NCBI GenBank assembly: GCA_900548895.1
Contig: URLZ01000031.1
Location: forward strand, 1 to 32,134
DNA: 32,134 bases
Reading direction: 5' to 3'
Source: an uncultured Akkermansia sp.
GTDB taxonomy: Bacteria; Verrucomicrobiota; Verrucomicrobiia; Verrucomicrobiales; Akkermansiaceae
Shown here one piece after another: positions 23,951 to 30,786 of this stretch (position 1 is the stretch's first letter; every line of letters starts with the position of its first letter). The notes under the pieces are model-generated. The model did no database searches. It was not told the DNA's origin and saw only the letters and a list, made by a program, of their open reading frames with translations. The position numbers were made by a program, and so were the translations under genes.

Positions 23951-25624
23951 TCAGACCGGCGTCTCCGTCAGCAGCAGCACATCGTAGCCGAACACCGCCG
24001 TGAAGAGCTGCCCCTTGCTGCGCAGCGCCAGATTCTCCAGCGCGAGATCGTGCACCCCCGGCACCAGAAGCTCCAGCCGACGGTTCGCATAGCGCACCGT
24101 GAAGCCCGGAATGCGGTGGCAGTGCGCGCGATCCAGCGCATCCGCCACCCGCAGAATCGCCGCCAGCTTCTGCACGCGCAGGCGGTTGTCCAAATCCAAC
24201 TCCGCGTACGAGCGCTCCTCATCATTCGGCTCGCCGCGGCGGTGATAGCGAGCCAGCAGACCCACAATCTCCACATCGCGGCGCGACAGACCGAAAATCT
24301 CCGAATTGAGAATCAAATACTGGCTGTGCTTGTGGTGGCGCTTCGAGCTCACGTACGTTCCCACCTCATGCAGAATCGCCGCCACCTTGAGCAGCAGGCG
24401 ATCGTGGCGATTGAGCCCGTGGAGATCCTGAAGCTGATCAAAGAGCGAACAGCTCAGGCGGCGCACCTGCTGGCTGTGCCCGCGATCCACCCGATAGCGA
24501 TTCGCCAGCAGCACCGCGAAGTGAATCACCTCCTCCTCCAGCACCTGCGTATCGCGCTCAGACGGCATCAAGCTGCGCAAAAACGCATGAGAGAAATCAT
24601 CCGCCGGCAGCAGAATCGAGCGCGGCGCAAACTCCCGCGCCACCGCCAGATACGTCGCCAGCGTCGGCAGCAGAGCGCGCACCGTCGCGTAATCCTCATC
24701 GTAGCGCTCCATGCGCTGCGAAAACGGCGTGTGCGCCACCTCCTCCGTCAGCTTCGCCAGCGTCTCCAGAGACACCGGCTCCCCACTGATGAGCGGCGAA
24801 TGAAGGCGGTGGAAATCAGGCCCGTAAATCACCAGCGCATCCGGCGACCCCGCCATCGACTCCTCCGCATCGTGGCGCATCCGCTCCACAATACTGCGAA
24901 TCTGCTCCTTCACCAAGCGGTACTCATTCTCCGGGCTGCCGGGATCCGCCGCCCCCACCGCCGCACTCGTGCGATGCGCCCCGAGGCGATAATTCGCGTA
25001 ATACGTGATGCGGCCCCGATCAAACAGAAGCAAGCGCGTATTGCCCGGCCCCACGTGCAGCACCAGCAGGCGGCGATGAGACAGCTCCGCATATTTCTCG
25101 AGCATACTCTTCATATGCAGATAAATCAGGCGCGTCATCTCACCGTCATCCATCACCTCCAGATGCAGACCGCAGGACACCTGCAGGCGATTCACGAACA
25201 AATCAAGCCCATTGACATCCAGCAGCACATTCGTCGCCAGCAAGCGTACCTTCACCTCACCCACCCGGCGATACTCATCCAAAAGCTCCGTAAAGCCCCG
25301 CGTAATCTGCACACAGCGATCCGCCGTATCGCGCGAAATGCCGCCCGTCAAAAACAAATCATACACCAGCTCAATCGGGCGAGACAGCACATCCAGCACG
25401 CGCAGACCCTCCTCCCGAGCCTCCGCCACCATCATCGAAATCGAACTCGCCCCGATGAAAATCACCGCCTGAAGCGACGGCTCCGGCGCCGACGACTTCA
25501 CCGACGACGACCTCCGCGCCGGCGACTTCCGGCTCGCGCGCGCCGTCTTCGCGCCCCGCGCCCGACTCGAAGCCCCGGACGCTCGCCCGCGGGCACCCTT
25601 CTCACCACTTGACTCTCTGCTCAT
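23951..25624 (-). CDS. Ppx/GppA-like protein with HD-type C-terminus, degenerate motifs
   Basis: A 557-residue relative of exopolyphosphatase/pppGpp phosphohydrolase. Residues 1-50 are a Ser/Arg/Ala/Lys-rich basic tail. The two ASKHA phosphatase lobes are recognisable by order and spacing, but the phosphate-binding motifs have drifted: FIGASSISMM (57-66) replaces DIGSNS-type, LLATNVLLDVNGLDLFV (128-144) replaces TSA.R-type, and LHVGPGNTRLLL (189-200) replaces DIGGGSTEL. The Glu of DDGEMTRLIYL (E162) remains. The HD-like domain (about 365-510) has ILHEVG (419-420 His-Glu in place of His-Asp) and KRHHKHSQYLI. It may be an inactive sensor or an altered enzyme. The promoter places the start at ATG 25624, not at upstream ATGs. 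Confidence 0.82.
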   Translation of the reverse strand: MSRESSGEKGARGRASGASSRARGAKTARASRKSPARRSSSVKSSAPEPSLQAVIFIGASSISMMVAEAREEGLRVLDVLSRPIELVYDLFLTGGISRDTADRCVQITRGFTELLDEYRRVGEVKVRLLATNVLLDVNGLDLFVNRLQVSCGLHLEVMDDGEMTRLIYLHMKSMLEKYAELSHRRLLVLHVGPGNTRLLLFDRGRITYYANYRLGAHRTSAAVGAADPGSPENEYRLVKEQIRSIVERMRHDAEESMAGSPDALVIYGPDFHRLHSPLISGEPVSLETLAKLTEEVAHTPFSQRMERYDEDYATVRALLPTLATYLAVAREFAPRSILLPADDFSHAFLRSLMPSERDTQVLEEEVIHFAVLLANRYRVDRGHSQQVRRLSCSLFDQLQDLHGLNRHDRLLLKVAAILHEVGTYVSSKRHHKHSQYLILNSEIFGLSRRDVEIVGLLARYHRRGEPNDEERSYAELDLDNRLRVQKLAAILRVADALDRAHCHRIPGFTVRYANRRLELLVPGVHDLALENLALRSKGQLFTAVFGYDVLLLTETPV

Positions 25625-25643
25625 AACTCTACGCAAGGGCCCA

Positions 25644-25672
25644 ACCGACCCGAGCCCCATTGTACAACGCCG
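25644..25672 (-). promoter_or_regulatory. Promoter of the ppx-like gene
   Basis: On the minus strand TTGCAC, a 17-bp spacer and TACAAT. The -10 overlaps an in-frame ATG that would otherwise be a candidate start, so translation should begin at 25624 with a leader of about 30 nt. Box positions are accurate to within a few bases. Confidence 0.7.
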
Positions 25673-25733
25673 CCCAAAACAGTGCAAGCGGCAAATCCGT
25701 CAAAGAACGCCGCCATGACGCAGCAGGCAACGC

Positions 25734-25766
25734 AAAACCCTCGGCATGCCGGCGGCACACCGAGGG
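25734..25766 (-). terminator. Terminator of ssb
   Basis: On the minus strand CCCTCGG (25760-25766) pairs with CCGAGGG (25738-25744), enclosing an inner GCCGGC-type loop, and TTTTGCGTTG follows. It lies 38 bp past the ssb stop. Confidence 0.8.
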
Positions 25767-25803
25767 AGAGAAAAGAGTCACAACTCAGGAGCAAAGCACC
25801 CCA

Positions 25804-26427
25804 TCAGAACGGGATATCATCATCCTCCTCAGCCGGCATCGGCGCCGGCGCCGACTGCTGCTGATACTGCGGGCGCTGCGTCTGCTGCGAACCGCCGTAG
25901 CCACCGCCCTGATTGTAGCCGCCCTGCTGCGAACCGCCGTAGCCACCGCCCTGATTGTAGCCGCCCTGCTGCGAACCGCCATAGCCGCCGCCCTGGTTGT
26001 AGCCACCCTGCTGCGAACCGCCGTAGCCGCCGCCCTGATTGTAGCCGCCCTGCTGCGAGCCGCGCTGATAACCGCCCTGACCGCCGCCATCGCGGCTGCC
26101 CAGCAGCTGAAGATTCTCCGCCACAATGCGAATGCGGCTGCGGCGCTGCCCCGTCTGCTTGTCCTCCCACGTATCCTGCTGCAGGCGGCCCTCGATGAAC
26201 ACCGGGCGGCCCTTGGCCAGATACTGAGCCGCAATCTCACCCGTGCGGCCCCAGCACGTCACATCGAGGTAGGTCACCTCCTCGCGGCGCTCGCCCTCGC
26301 CCTGACCGGACGTCACGCGGTTCACAGCCAGGCGCAGCTCCGTGAGCGACGTACCGCGGGGCGTCGTGCGCACCTCCGGATCCACCGTCAGATTCCCAAT
26401 AATCATCACCTTGTTCAAATTGGCCAT
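25804..26427 (-). CDS. ssb: Single-stranded DNA-binding protein with repeat-built linker
   Basis: Binds single-stranded DNA during replication, repair and recombination and recruits partners through its tail. The 207-residue protein has an N-terminal OB-fold (about 1-110: NKVMIIGNLTVDPEVR, VTYLDVTCWGRTGEIAAQYLAKGRPVFIEGRL) and the acidic tip DDDIPF at the extreme C-terminus. The linker (about 112-195) is a Gly/Gln/Tyr/Ser low-complexity region built from four exact 14-residue copies of GSQQGGYNQGGGYG (123-178). Such linkers favour self-association in some SSBs; that is inference here. ATG 26427 starts the canonical MANLNKV sequence. It has its own promoter and terminator and diverges from rpoZ. 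Confidence 0.96.
   Translation of the reverse strand: MANLNKVMIIGNLTVDPEVRTTPRGTSLTELRLAVNRVTSGQGEGERREEVTYLDVTCWGRTGEIAAQYLAKGRPVFIEGRLQQDTWEDKQTGQRRSRIRIVAENLQLLGSRDGGGQGGYQRGSQQGGYNQGGGYGGSQQGGYNQGGGYGGSQQGGYNQGGGYGGSQQGGYNQGGGYGGSQQTQRPQYQQQSAPAPMPAEEDDDIPF
25894..26061 (-). repeat. Four 42-bp tandem repeats within ssb
   Basis: Four copies of a 42-bp unit encode four copies of a 14-residue Gly/Gln/Tyr unit. Synonymous differences between copies are few (for example CCACCG against CCGCCG), so they may change in number by slippage. Confidence 0.9.
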
Positions 26428-26496
26428 AATCGTCTCAGAAATAAATTAGAATCGTGTAGGCACCGGCACAGCCGCAGCCCCTTATATGTCATCGCC

Positions 26497-26525
26497 ATCA
26501 TACGCGAGGACCCGTACCCTTGCAA
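26497..26525 (-). promoter_or_regulatory. ssb promoter
   Basis: On the minus strand TTGCAA (26520-26525), a 17-bp spacer and TATGAT (26497-26502). The predicted +1 is near 26490, giving a leader of about 62 nt. No strong Shine-Dalgarno sequence is present before the ATG (only GAGACG). Confidence 0.72.
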
Positions 26526-26595
26526 GCTTATTCTGTGACCGTCAGCACAAACTGCCCGCCCCCGCAAAATTCCCCGGACATACACAAATATAGGC

Positions 26596-26624
26596 TTGCC
26601 AGCCATCGTGTAGCCATGTATAAT
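26596..26624 (+). promoter_or_regulatory. rpoZ promoter
   Basis: TTGCCA (26596-26601), a 17-bp spacer and a perfect TATAAT (26619-26624). The predicted leader is about 34 nt and can form a short hairpin (CAGGC-CGGAG-CCTG region). This is the clearest consensus promoter in the window. Confidence 0.85.
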
Positions 26625-26664
26625 GGTTGCCCGCACAGGCGGAGCCTGGCATCTTAATCGCATC

Positions 26665-26976
26665 ATGAAAGTTGAACTCATCGAGAAGGCGGCGGAGATT
26701 GTTGGTGACAACCAGCTTCTGGTCAACATCGTTTCCAAGCGCGTGCAGCAGCTCAACCACGGCGCTGACCCCTACGTGCCCACCACGCCCGAGATGGGCT
26801 GCGGCGACATCGCCCTGACCGAAATCATCGAGGGCAAGATCATCTGGCACCAGGCCAGCGACGACGAGCTCGCTGCCATGAACCGCGAAGTCGAAGACGA
26901 CTCCTTCTCCCAGCAGAACGACGAGAAAAAGAGCTCCGACGAGCCCGAGACCATCAGCGTCACCCCGAACTTCTGA
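26665..26976 (+). CDS. rpoZ: RNA polymerase omega subunit
   Basis: A 103-residue omega subunit that helps assemble and stabilise beta-prime in RNA polymerase. It shows the family pattern: LLVNIVSKRVQQLNHGADPYV (18-38), then DIALTEIIEGKI (48-59). The C-terminal 40 residues are acidic and polar (DDSFSQQNDEKKSSDEPE), a common variable tail. ATG 26665 lies after a consensus promoter; the upstream in-frame Met at 26623 overlaps the -10 box and is excluded. No Shine-Dalgarno sequence is visible. It is followed by its own terminator and then smpB. Confidence 0.93.
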   Translation: MKVELIEKAAEIVGDNQLLVNIVSKRVQQLNHGADPYVPTTPEMGCGDIALTEIIEGKIIWHQASDDELAAMNREVEDDSFSQQNDEKKSSDEPETISVTPNF

Positions 26977-27001
26977 CGCCTGCCCCCTTCAACGGCAAAA
27001 C

Positions 27002-27044
27002 GCACGCTCGGCTTCCGGAAGCTCCGGAACCGAGCGCGCTTTTT
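27002..27044 (+). terminator. Terminator of rpoZ
   Basis: A stem of about 16 bp with one bulge (27002-27018 with 27024-27039) is followed by TTTTT. It is a strong intrinsic terminator, 25 bp after the stop. Confidence 0.9.
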
Positions 27045-27136
27045 GAGCAGGCAGCGCGCCGCAGAGCAAGCGCCCGAGCGCACCTCATCCAACACCCATA
27101 ACCAACGCCCCCGGCAACACCCCACGCCCACAAACC

Positions 27137-27625
27137 ATGGCCACGAAAAAAAAGAGCAACAACAGCTCCCTGATCGCCAGCAACAAAAAAGCAGGCCGAG
27201 ACTATGAAATCCTCAGCCGGCAGGAATGCGGCATCGAACTGCGCGGCACCGAAGTCAAATCCATCCGCGAGGGGCGCGTCAACATCTCCGACGCCTTCGC
27301 CCGCGTCGAAAAAGGCCAACTCTTCCTCTACGGCTGCGACGTCCAGCCCTGGGAAACCGCCGGCAAATGGTTTCAGCACGAAGCCAAGCGCCCCCGCCGC
27401 CTGCTCATGCACAAGCGCGAAATCCTCAAACTCGAAATCCAGATGGCCCAGAAAGGCTACGCCCTCCCCCTGCTGCGCCTCTACTGGAAAAACGGCAAAG
27501 TCAAAGCCGAAATAGGCGTCGGCCGCGGCAAAACCCACCGCGACCAGCGCTACGACCTCAAAGAACGCGCCGAAATGCGCGAAGTCCAGCGCGAAGTCAG
27601 CCGCTTCAATAAAGGCCGCTGGTAA
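27137..27625 (+). CDS. smpB: SsrA-binding protein SmpB
   Basis: Cytoplasmic partner of tmRNA in trans-translation, freeing stalled ribosomes and tagging incomplete proteins. The 162-residue protein has the family blocks NKKAGRDYEIL, GIELRGTEVKSIREGRVNISDAFARV, then HKREILKLEIQMAQKGYALPLLRLYWKNGKVKAEIGVGRGKTHRDQRYDLKER in order. The C-terminal basic tail (RFNKGRW), which enters the decoding site, is present. It starts with an extra Lys/Ser-rich stretch (MATKKKSNNSS). No promoter is clear in the 92 bp after the rpoZ terminator, so partial readthrough from rpoZ is possible. The tmRNA gene is not in this window. Confidence 0.96.
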   Translation: MATKKKSNNSSLIASNKKAGRDYEILSRQECGIELRGTEVKSIREGRVNISDAFARVEKGQLFLYGCDVQPWETAGKWFQHEAKRPRRLLMHKREILKLEIQMAQKGYALPLLRLYWKNGKVKAEIGVGRGKTHRDQRYDLKERAEMREVQREVSRFNKGRW

Positions 27626-27947
27626 CAGCGGCCCCCGGCCCCTCCCACGAAACCCGGATCGCGAGCTCCCGCCCGCAGACCCGCCTCATCAGCCCCGCGG
27701 CACACACCCGCGGGCCTTGCCCCCCCCTTCCGCAGCCGGCTCCTCCCGCGACCACCCCACAGCCACCCCACAGCCACCCCGCGGTAGCCTGCCATCTCCC
27801 CCCCAACACCCCGCCGCCACAGCGAGCACAGCCAACGCCCCCGAACCGACGGCTCCCGCCCTCGGCACACAAGCACCCCCGGAGCACCCCGCGCAACCGC
27901 CGCGCAGACGCCCCGGAGCCCAAGCCCGCCAAACGCGAGCAGGCCCC
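27626..27947. other. C-rich intergenic gap between smpB and arsR
   Basis: 322 bp between convergent genes. CCCGCGG (27694-27700) and CCGCGGG (27708-27714) form a 7-bp hairpin that may terminate smpB, but it lacks a T-run. Three 11-bp direct repeats of CCACCCCACAG type (27752-27784) follow. The plus strand is strongly C-rich, and open frames here are low-complexity shadows. I see no gene. Confidence 0.5.
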
Positions 27948-28283
27948 TCACACCAACTTGCTGAAGCGACTCGCCCGCGCACGCACCTTCTCCGCCGCAA
28001 TCAAACACAGGCGGCAAAGAGCATCATCGGGCATCGAATACAAACAGCGACTCCCCACCTGCTCCTTCTCCACCAGCCCCCCCTCGTGCAGCATACTCAT
28101 GTGGCGCGACACCACACTCTGACTCAGCCCCAAGCGCTCCGTCAGCTCATTCACCCCGGCGGCACCCTCGTGGCAAATCGACGCCAGCAAGCGCAAACGC
28201 ACCGGCTCGCCCAGCAACTTGAAAAAATCCGCCAACTCCGGCAGCATCTCCGGGCAAAGCTCCAAATCAAACTTTTTCTCCAT
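27948..28283 (-). CDS. ArsR-family repressor of the sulfur cassette (YgaV/BigR/SqrR-like)
   Basis: A 111-residue winged-helix transcription regulator. The N-terminal helices carry LLGEPVRLRLLASI (23-36), and the recognition helix region is NELTERLGLSQSVVSRHMSMLHEGGLV (45-71). The metal-site motif ELCVCDL of arsenic sensors is absent. Instead there are cysteines at 10, 37, 80, 90 and 93. Related sulfur-responsive repressors (SqrR, BigR, YgaV) sense persulfides through two cysteines, one early and one late, so C37 with C90 or C93 are candidates. It diverges from a rhodanese/DUF2892 gene, and an 18-bp imperfect palindrome overlaps that gene's -10. The start is ATG 28283, 7 nt after its own -10, so the mRNA is probably leaderless. 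Confidence 0.88.
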   Translation of the reverse strand: MEKKFDLELCPEMLPELADFFKLLGEPVRLRLLASICHEGAAGVNELTERLGLSQSVVSRHMSMLHEGGLVEKEQVGSRCLYSMPDDALCRLCLIAAEKVRARASRFSKLV

Positions 28284-28290
28284 GCCGCAA

Positions 28291-28319
28291 ACTTTATCAT
28301 TGACGAAAGCCCGAGTCAA
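28291..28319 (-). promoter_or_regulatory. Leaderless-type promoter of arsR
   Basis: On the minus strand TTGACT (28314-28319), a 17-bp spacer and TAAAGT (28291-28296), then seven bases to the ATG at 28283. The predicted +1 is at or next to the start codon. It overlaps the divergent rhodanese promoter. Confidence 0.72.
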
Positions 28320-28328
28320 GTATAAGAT
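28300..28328 (+). promoter_or_regulatory. Promoter of the rhodanese gene
   Basis: TTGACG (28300-28305), a 17-bp spacer and TAAGAT (28323-28328). The predicted leader is about 16 nt before the ATG at 28351. Its -10 lies inside the palindrome at 28323-28340, so a bound repressor would block it. Confidence 0.65.
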
Positions 28329-28340
28329 GTGCATATCTTA
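28323..28340. promoter_or_regulatory. Candidate ArsR-family operator
   Basis: TAAGATGTGCATATCTTA is an imperfect palindrome matching in 8 of 9 base pairs (TAAGAT arms). It is AT-rich in a GC-rich setting, covers the rhodanese -10 and lies between the divergent genes. By context it should be bound by the ArsR-like protein. Confidence 0.7.
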
Positions 28341-28350
28341 ATATCCGCAT

Positions 28351-28869
28351 ATGCAGAACATATCACCTCAGACACTCGACCAACTCATCCGCGACGGCAA
28401 AGTCGACCTCCTCGACGTGCGCACCGACATGGAATACCGCAGCGGCCACATCAGCGGCGCCCGGCACATCCCCGTCGACACCCTCGAAACCATGACCGAC
28501 ATCCAGCCCCCCGCCGAAGGACGCACCCTCTGCCTCATCTGCCAGAGCGGCAAGCGCGCCGAGCGCGCCCGCCAGCACCTCGAAAGCAAGTGCGGCATCA
28601 GCGCCTGCGTCCTCGAGCACGGCATGAACGCCTGGCAAGACGCCGGCCTGCCCTGCATCCGCGAGAAAGGCGCCCCCCTGCCCCTCATCCGACAAGTCCA
28701 AATCATCATCGGCCTCGTCAACCTCATCACCCTCGCCCTCGGCTACTTCGTCAACCCCCTCTGGCTCATCGTCCCCGCCTTCACCAGCTGCGGCCTCCTC
28801 TTCGCCGGCCTCAGCGGCATCTGCGGCCTCGCCCTCCTCCTCGCCCGCATGCCCTGGAACCGCCCCTGA
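28351..28869 (+). CDS. Membrane-anchored rhodanese (YgaP-like, rhodanese-DUF2892)
   Basis: A 172-residue sulfurtransferase. The rhodanese domain (about 3-105) has LLDVRTDMEYRSGHISGARHIP and the active-site loop LCLICQSGKRAERA, with catalytic C64 that carries a persulfide. Two membrane helices follow (about 114-132 and 137-164, within the DUF2892 type), as in E. coli YgaP. The domain faces the cytoplasm by analogy. The gene starts after the operator-promoter and probably continues into the CoA-disulfide reductase gene, 139 bp downstream. In E. coli ygaP sits next to the ArsR-type ygaV, the same pairing as here. Confidence 0.9.
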   Translation: MQNISPQTLDQLIRDGKVDLLDVRTDMEYRSGHISGARHIPVDTLETMTDIQPPAEGRTLCLICQSGKRAERARQHLESKCGISACVLEHGMNAWQDAGLPCIREKGAPLPLIRQVQIIIGLVNLITLALGYFVNPLWLIVPAFTSCGLLFAGLSGICGLALLLARMPWNRP

Positions 28870-29008
28870 GACCCCGGCGCCCAAGCAGCTCACCACACAA
28901 CAACCAAATCAACAAAACAGCCACCTCAACCTGACCGGCCCCTCGGCCCGACAGCCAACACACCAACAAACAGCACCCACAGCTAACCCCAAACACCCCA
29001 CCCCCACC
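28870..29008 (+). other. C/A-rich unstructured spacer in the sulfur cassette
   Basis: 139 bp almost without G (for example CCACACAACAACCAAATCAAC) separate the rhodanese and reductase genes. No promoter, hairpin or Shine-Dalgarno sequence is visible; the reductase ATG follows CACCCCACCCCCACC. Such an unstructured C-rich stretch is the kind of RNA that Rho factor can load on, but it also fits the local strand bias. Confidence 0.45.
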
Positions 29009-30691
29009 ATGAACACCAAAACCACCATCATCATCGGCGGCGTCGCCGGCGGCGCCACCGTCGCCGCCCGCCTCAGCCGCCTCACCAACCAGCGCCGCAT
29101 CATCCTCATCGAGCGCGGCGCCCACGTCTCCTTCGCCAACTGCGGCCTCCCCTACTACATCGGCAACATCATCGAAGAGCAAAGCAACCTCCTGCTCGCC
29201 AGCCCCGACATGTTCCGCAACCGCTTCGGCGTCGACGTCCGCCTCAGACACGAAGCCACCGCCATCGACAAAACCAACAAAACCGTCACCGTCCGCAACC
29301 TCGACACCGACAGCAGCGAAACCCTCAGCTACGACGAACTCGTCCTCTCCCCCGGCGCCGCCCCCTTCCGCCCCAACATGCCCGGCATCGACCTGCCCGG
29401 CGTCCTCACCCTGCGCAACATCCCCGACGCCGAGCGCATCAAAGCCCGCATCCGCGAAACCAACGCCCAAAGCGCCCTCATCATCGGCGCCGGCTTCATC
29501 GGCCTCGAAGTCGCCGAAAACCTCCGCCACCTCGGCCTCAACGTCAGCATCATCGAAGGCGCAGACCACATCCTGCCCCCCCTCGACAGCCAAATGGCCC
29601 CCTACGTCAGCCAACTCCTCGAAAAAAACGGCATCAGCGTCCACACCCGCACCCTCACCAGCGGCATCCGGCGAACCGAAAGCGGGCGCCTGCAAGCCTA
29701 TAACGACAACTGGCAAAGCGACGAAACCGACCTCATCATCCTCTCCATCGGCGTCCGCCCCGAAAGCACCCTCGCCCGCGAAGCCGGCCTGCAACTCGGC
29801 ATCAACGGCTCCATCATCGTCGACGAAACCATGCGCACCTCAGAACCCGGCATCTGGGCCGTCGGCGACGCCGTCCAAGTCACATCCGGCGTCACCGGCA
29901 AACCCATGCTCCTCGCCCTCGCCGGCGTCGCGCAGAAACAAGCCCGCGTCGCCGCCGCCGACATCGCCGGCACCCCGAAAGAAACCTTCAAACACGTCTG
30001 GGGCACCAGCGTCCTGCGCCTCTTCGGCACCACCGTCGCCCTCACCGGCATGAACCGCGACAACCTCAACCGCGCCGGCCTCCAAGGCAGCTACGAATAC
30101 ATCGACCTACACCCCGCCAACCACGTCACCTACTACCCCGGCGCCAGCCCCATCCACATCCGCCTCGTCTACGAAAAAGGCAGCGGACGCATCCTCGGCG
30201 CCACCGCCATCGGGCAGCAAGACGTCGCGCGGCGCATCGACACCATCGCCATGGCCATGAGCATGGGAGGCACCGTCCAAGACCTTGCCGCCGCCGAACT
30301 CTGCTACTCCCCGCAGGAAGGCGCCGCCAAAGACCCCGTCAACATGGCCGGCATGGCCGCCACCAACAACATCCTCGGCCTGCACCCCGTCGCCCACTAC
30401 GAAGACATCGCCGCCCACCCCGAAGCCCAGCTCATCGACGTGCGCGAAGAAAGCGAAGTCGCCCGCGCCCCCTACCCCGGCGCCCGCAACATCCCCCTCT
30501 CGCAACTCCTGCGCCGCATGAACGAACTCGACCCCGCCAAACCCGTCCTCGTCATGTGCCAAGTCGGCGTCCGCGGCTACACCGCCACCCGGCACCTCCT
30601 CAACGCCGGCTACCAAGCCCGCAACCTCAGCGGCGGCTACACCACCCTCAACATCATCCGGCAACACTGCGACACAGCAAGCGAGCAATAA
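29009..30691 (+). CDS. CoA-disulfide/persulfide reductase with C-terminal rhodanese
   Basis: A 560-residue NAD(P)H:FAD pyridine-nucleotide-disulfide oxidoreductase of the CoADR-RHD type, which reduces CoA disulfide or CoA persulfide/polysulfide. The FAD Rossmann motif is IIIGGVAGGATVAAR (7-21), and the single redox cysteine is C45 in SFANCGLPYYIG. The NAD(P)H motif is ALIIGAGFIGLEVAE, and the second FAD-binding block is GIWAVGDAV. After a dimerisation domain comes a rhodanese domain (about 455-550) with VMCQVGVRGY (C517). Length fits the fused form known from Bacillus anthracis and Shewanella. With ArsR and YgaP-like neighbours, persulfide detoxification or sulfur shuttling is likely. Confidence 0.93.
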   Translation: MNTKTTIIIGGVAGGATVAARLSRLTNQRRIILIERGAHVSFANCGLPYYIGNIIEEQSNLLLASPDMFRNRFGVDVRLRHEATAIDKTNKTVTVRNLDTDSSETLSYDELVLSPGAAPFRPNMPGIDLPGVLTLRNIPDAERIKARIRETNAQSALIIGAGFIGLEVAENLRHLGLNVSIIEGADHILPPLDSQMAPYVSQLLEKNGISVHTRTLTSGIRRTESGRLQAYNDNWQSDETDLIILSIGVRPESTLAREAGLQLGINGSIIVDETMRTSEPGIWAVGDAVQVTSGVTGKPMLLALAGVAQKQARVAAADIAGTPKETFKHVWGTSVLRLFGTTVALTGMNRDNLNRAGLQGSYEYIDLHPANHVTYYPGASPIHIRLVYEKGSGRILGATAIGQQDVARRIDTIAMAMSMGGTVQDLAAAELCYSPQEGAAKDPVNMAGMAATNNILGLHPVAHYEDIAAHPEAQLIDVREESEVARAPYPGARNIPLSQLLRRMNELDPAKPVLVMCQVGVRGYTATRHLLNAGYQARNLSGGYTTLNIIRQHCDTASEQ

Positions 30692-30724
30692 AACGCAAAG
30701 CCCCCCCAACACCCATACCCCCTC

Positions 30725-30753
30725 AAGCCCCGGCAGCCACCCTGCCGGGGCTT
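30725..30753. terminator. Shared terminator of CoADR and acyltransferase genes
   Basis: A 12-bp stem (30725-30736 with 30742-30753) with a 5-nt loop. TCTCG follows on the plus strand and GAGGGGG on the minus strand, so it is a GC-rich terminator that may act both ways between convergent genes. Confidence 0.75.
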
Positions 30754-30786
30754 CTCGCATACCCCCGGCGCCCGTCGGCAGAAACC

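Noticed and set aside
25894..26061. Regular repeats as a possible CRISPR array
   Set aside because: The 42-bp units are contiguous with no spacers and stay in frame within ssb.
26977..27136. tmRNA (ssrA) gene next to smpB
   Set aside because: The gap holds only the rpoZ terminator and a short C/A-rich stretch, too small for a tmRNA and with no tRNA-like end.
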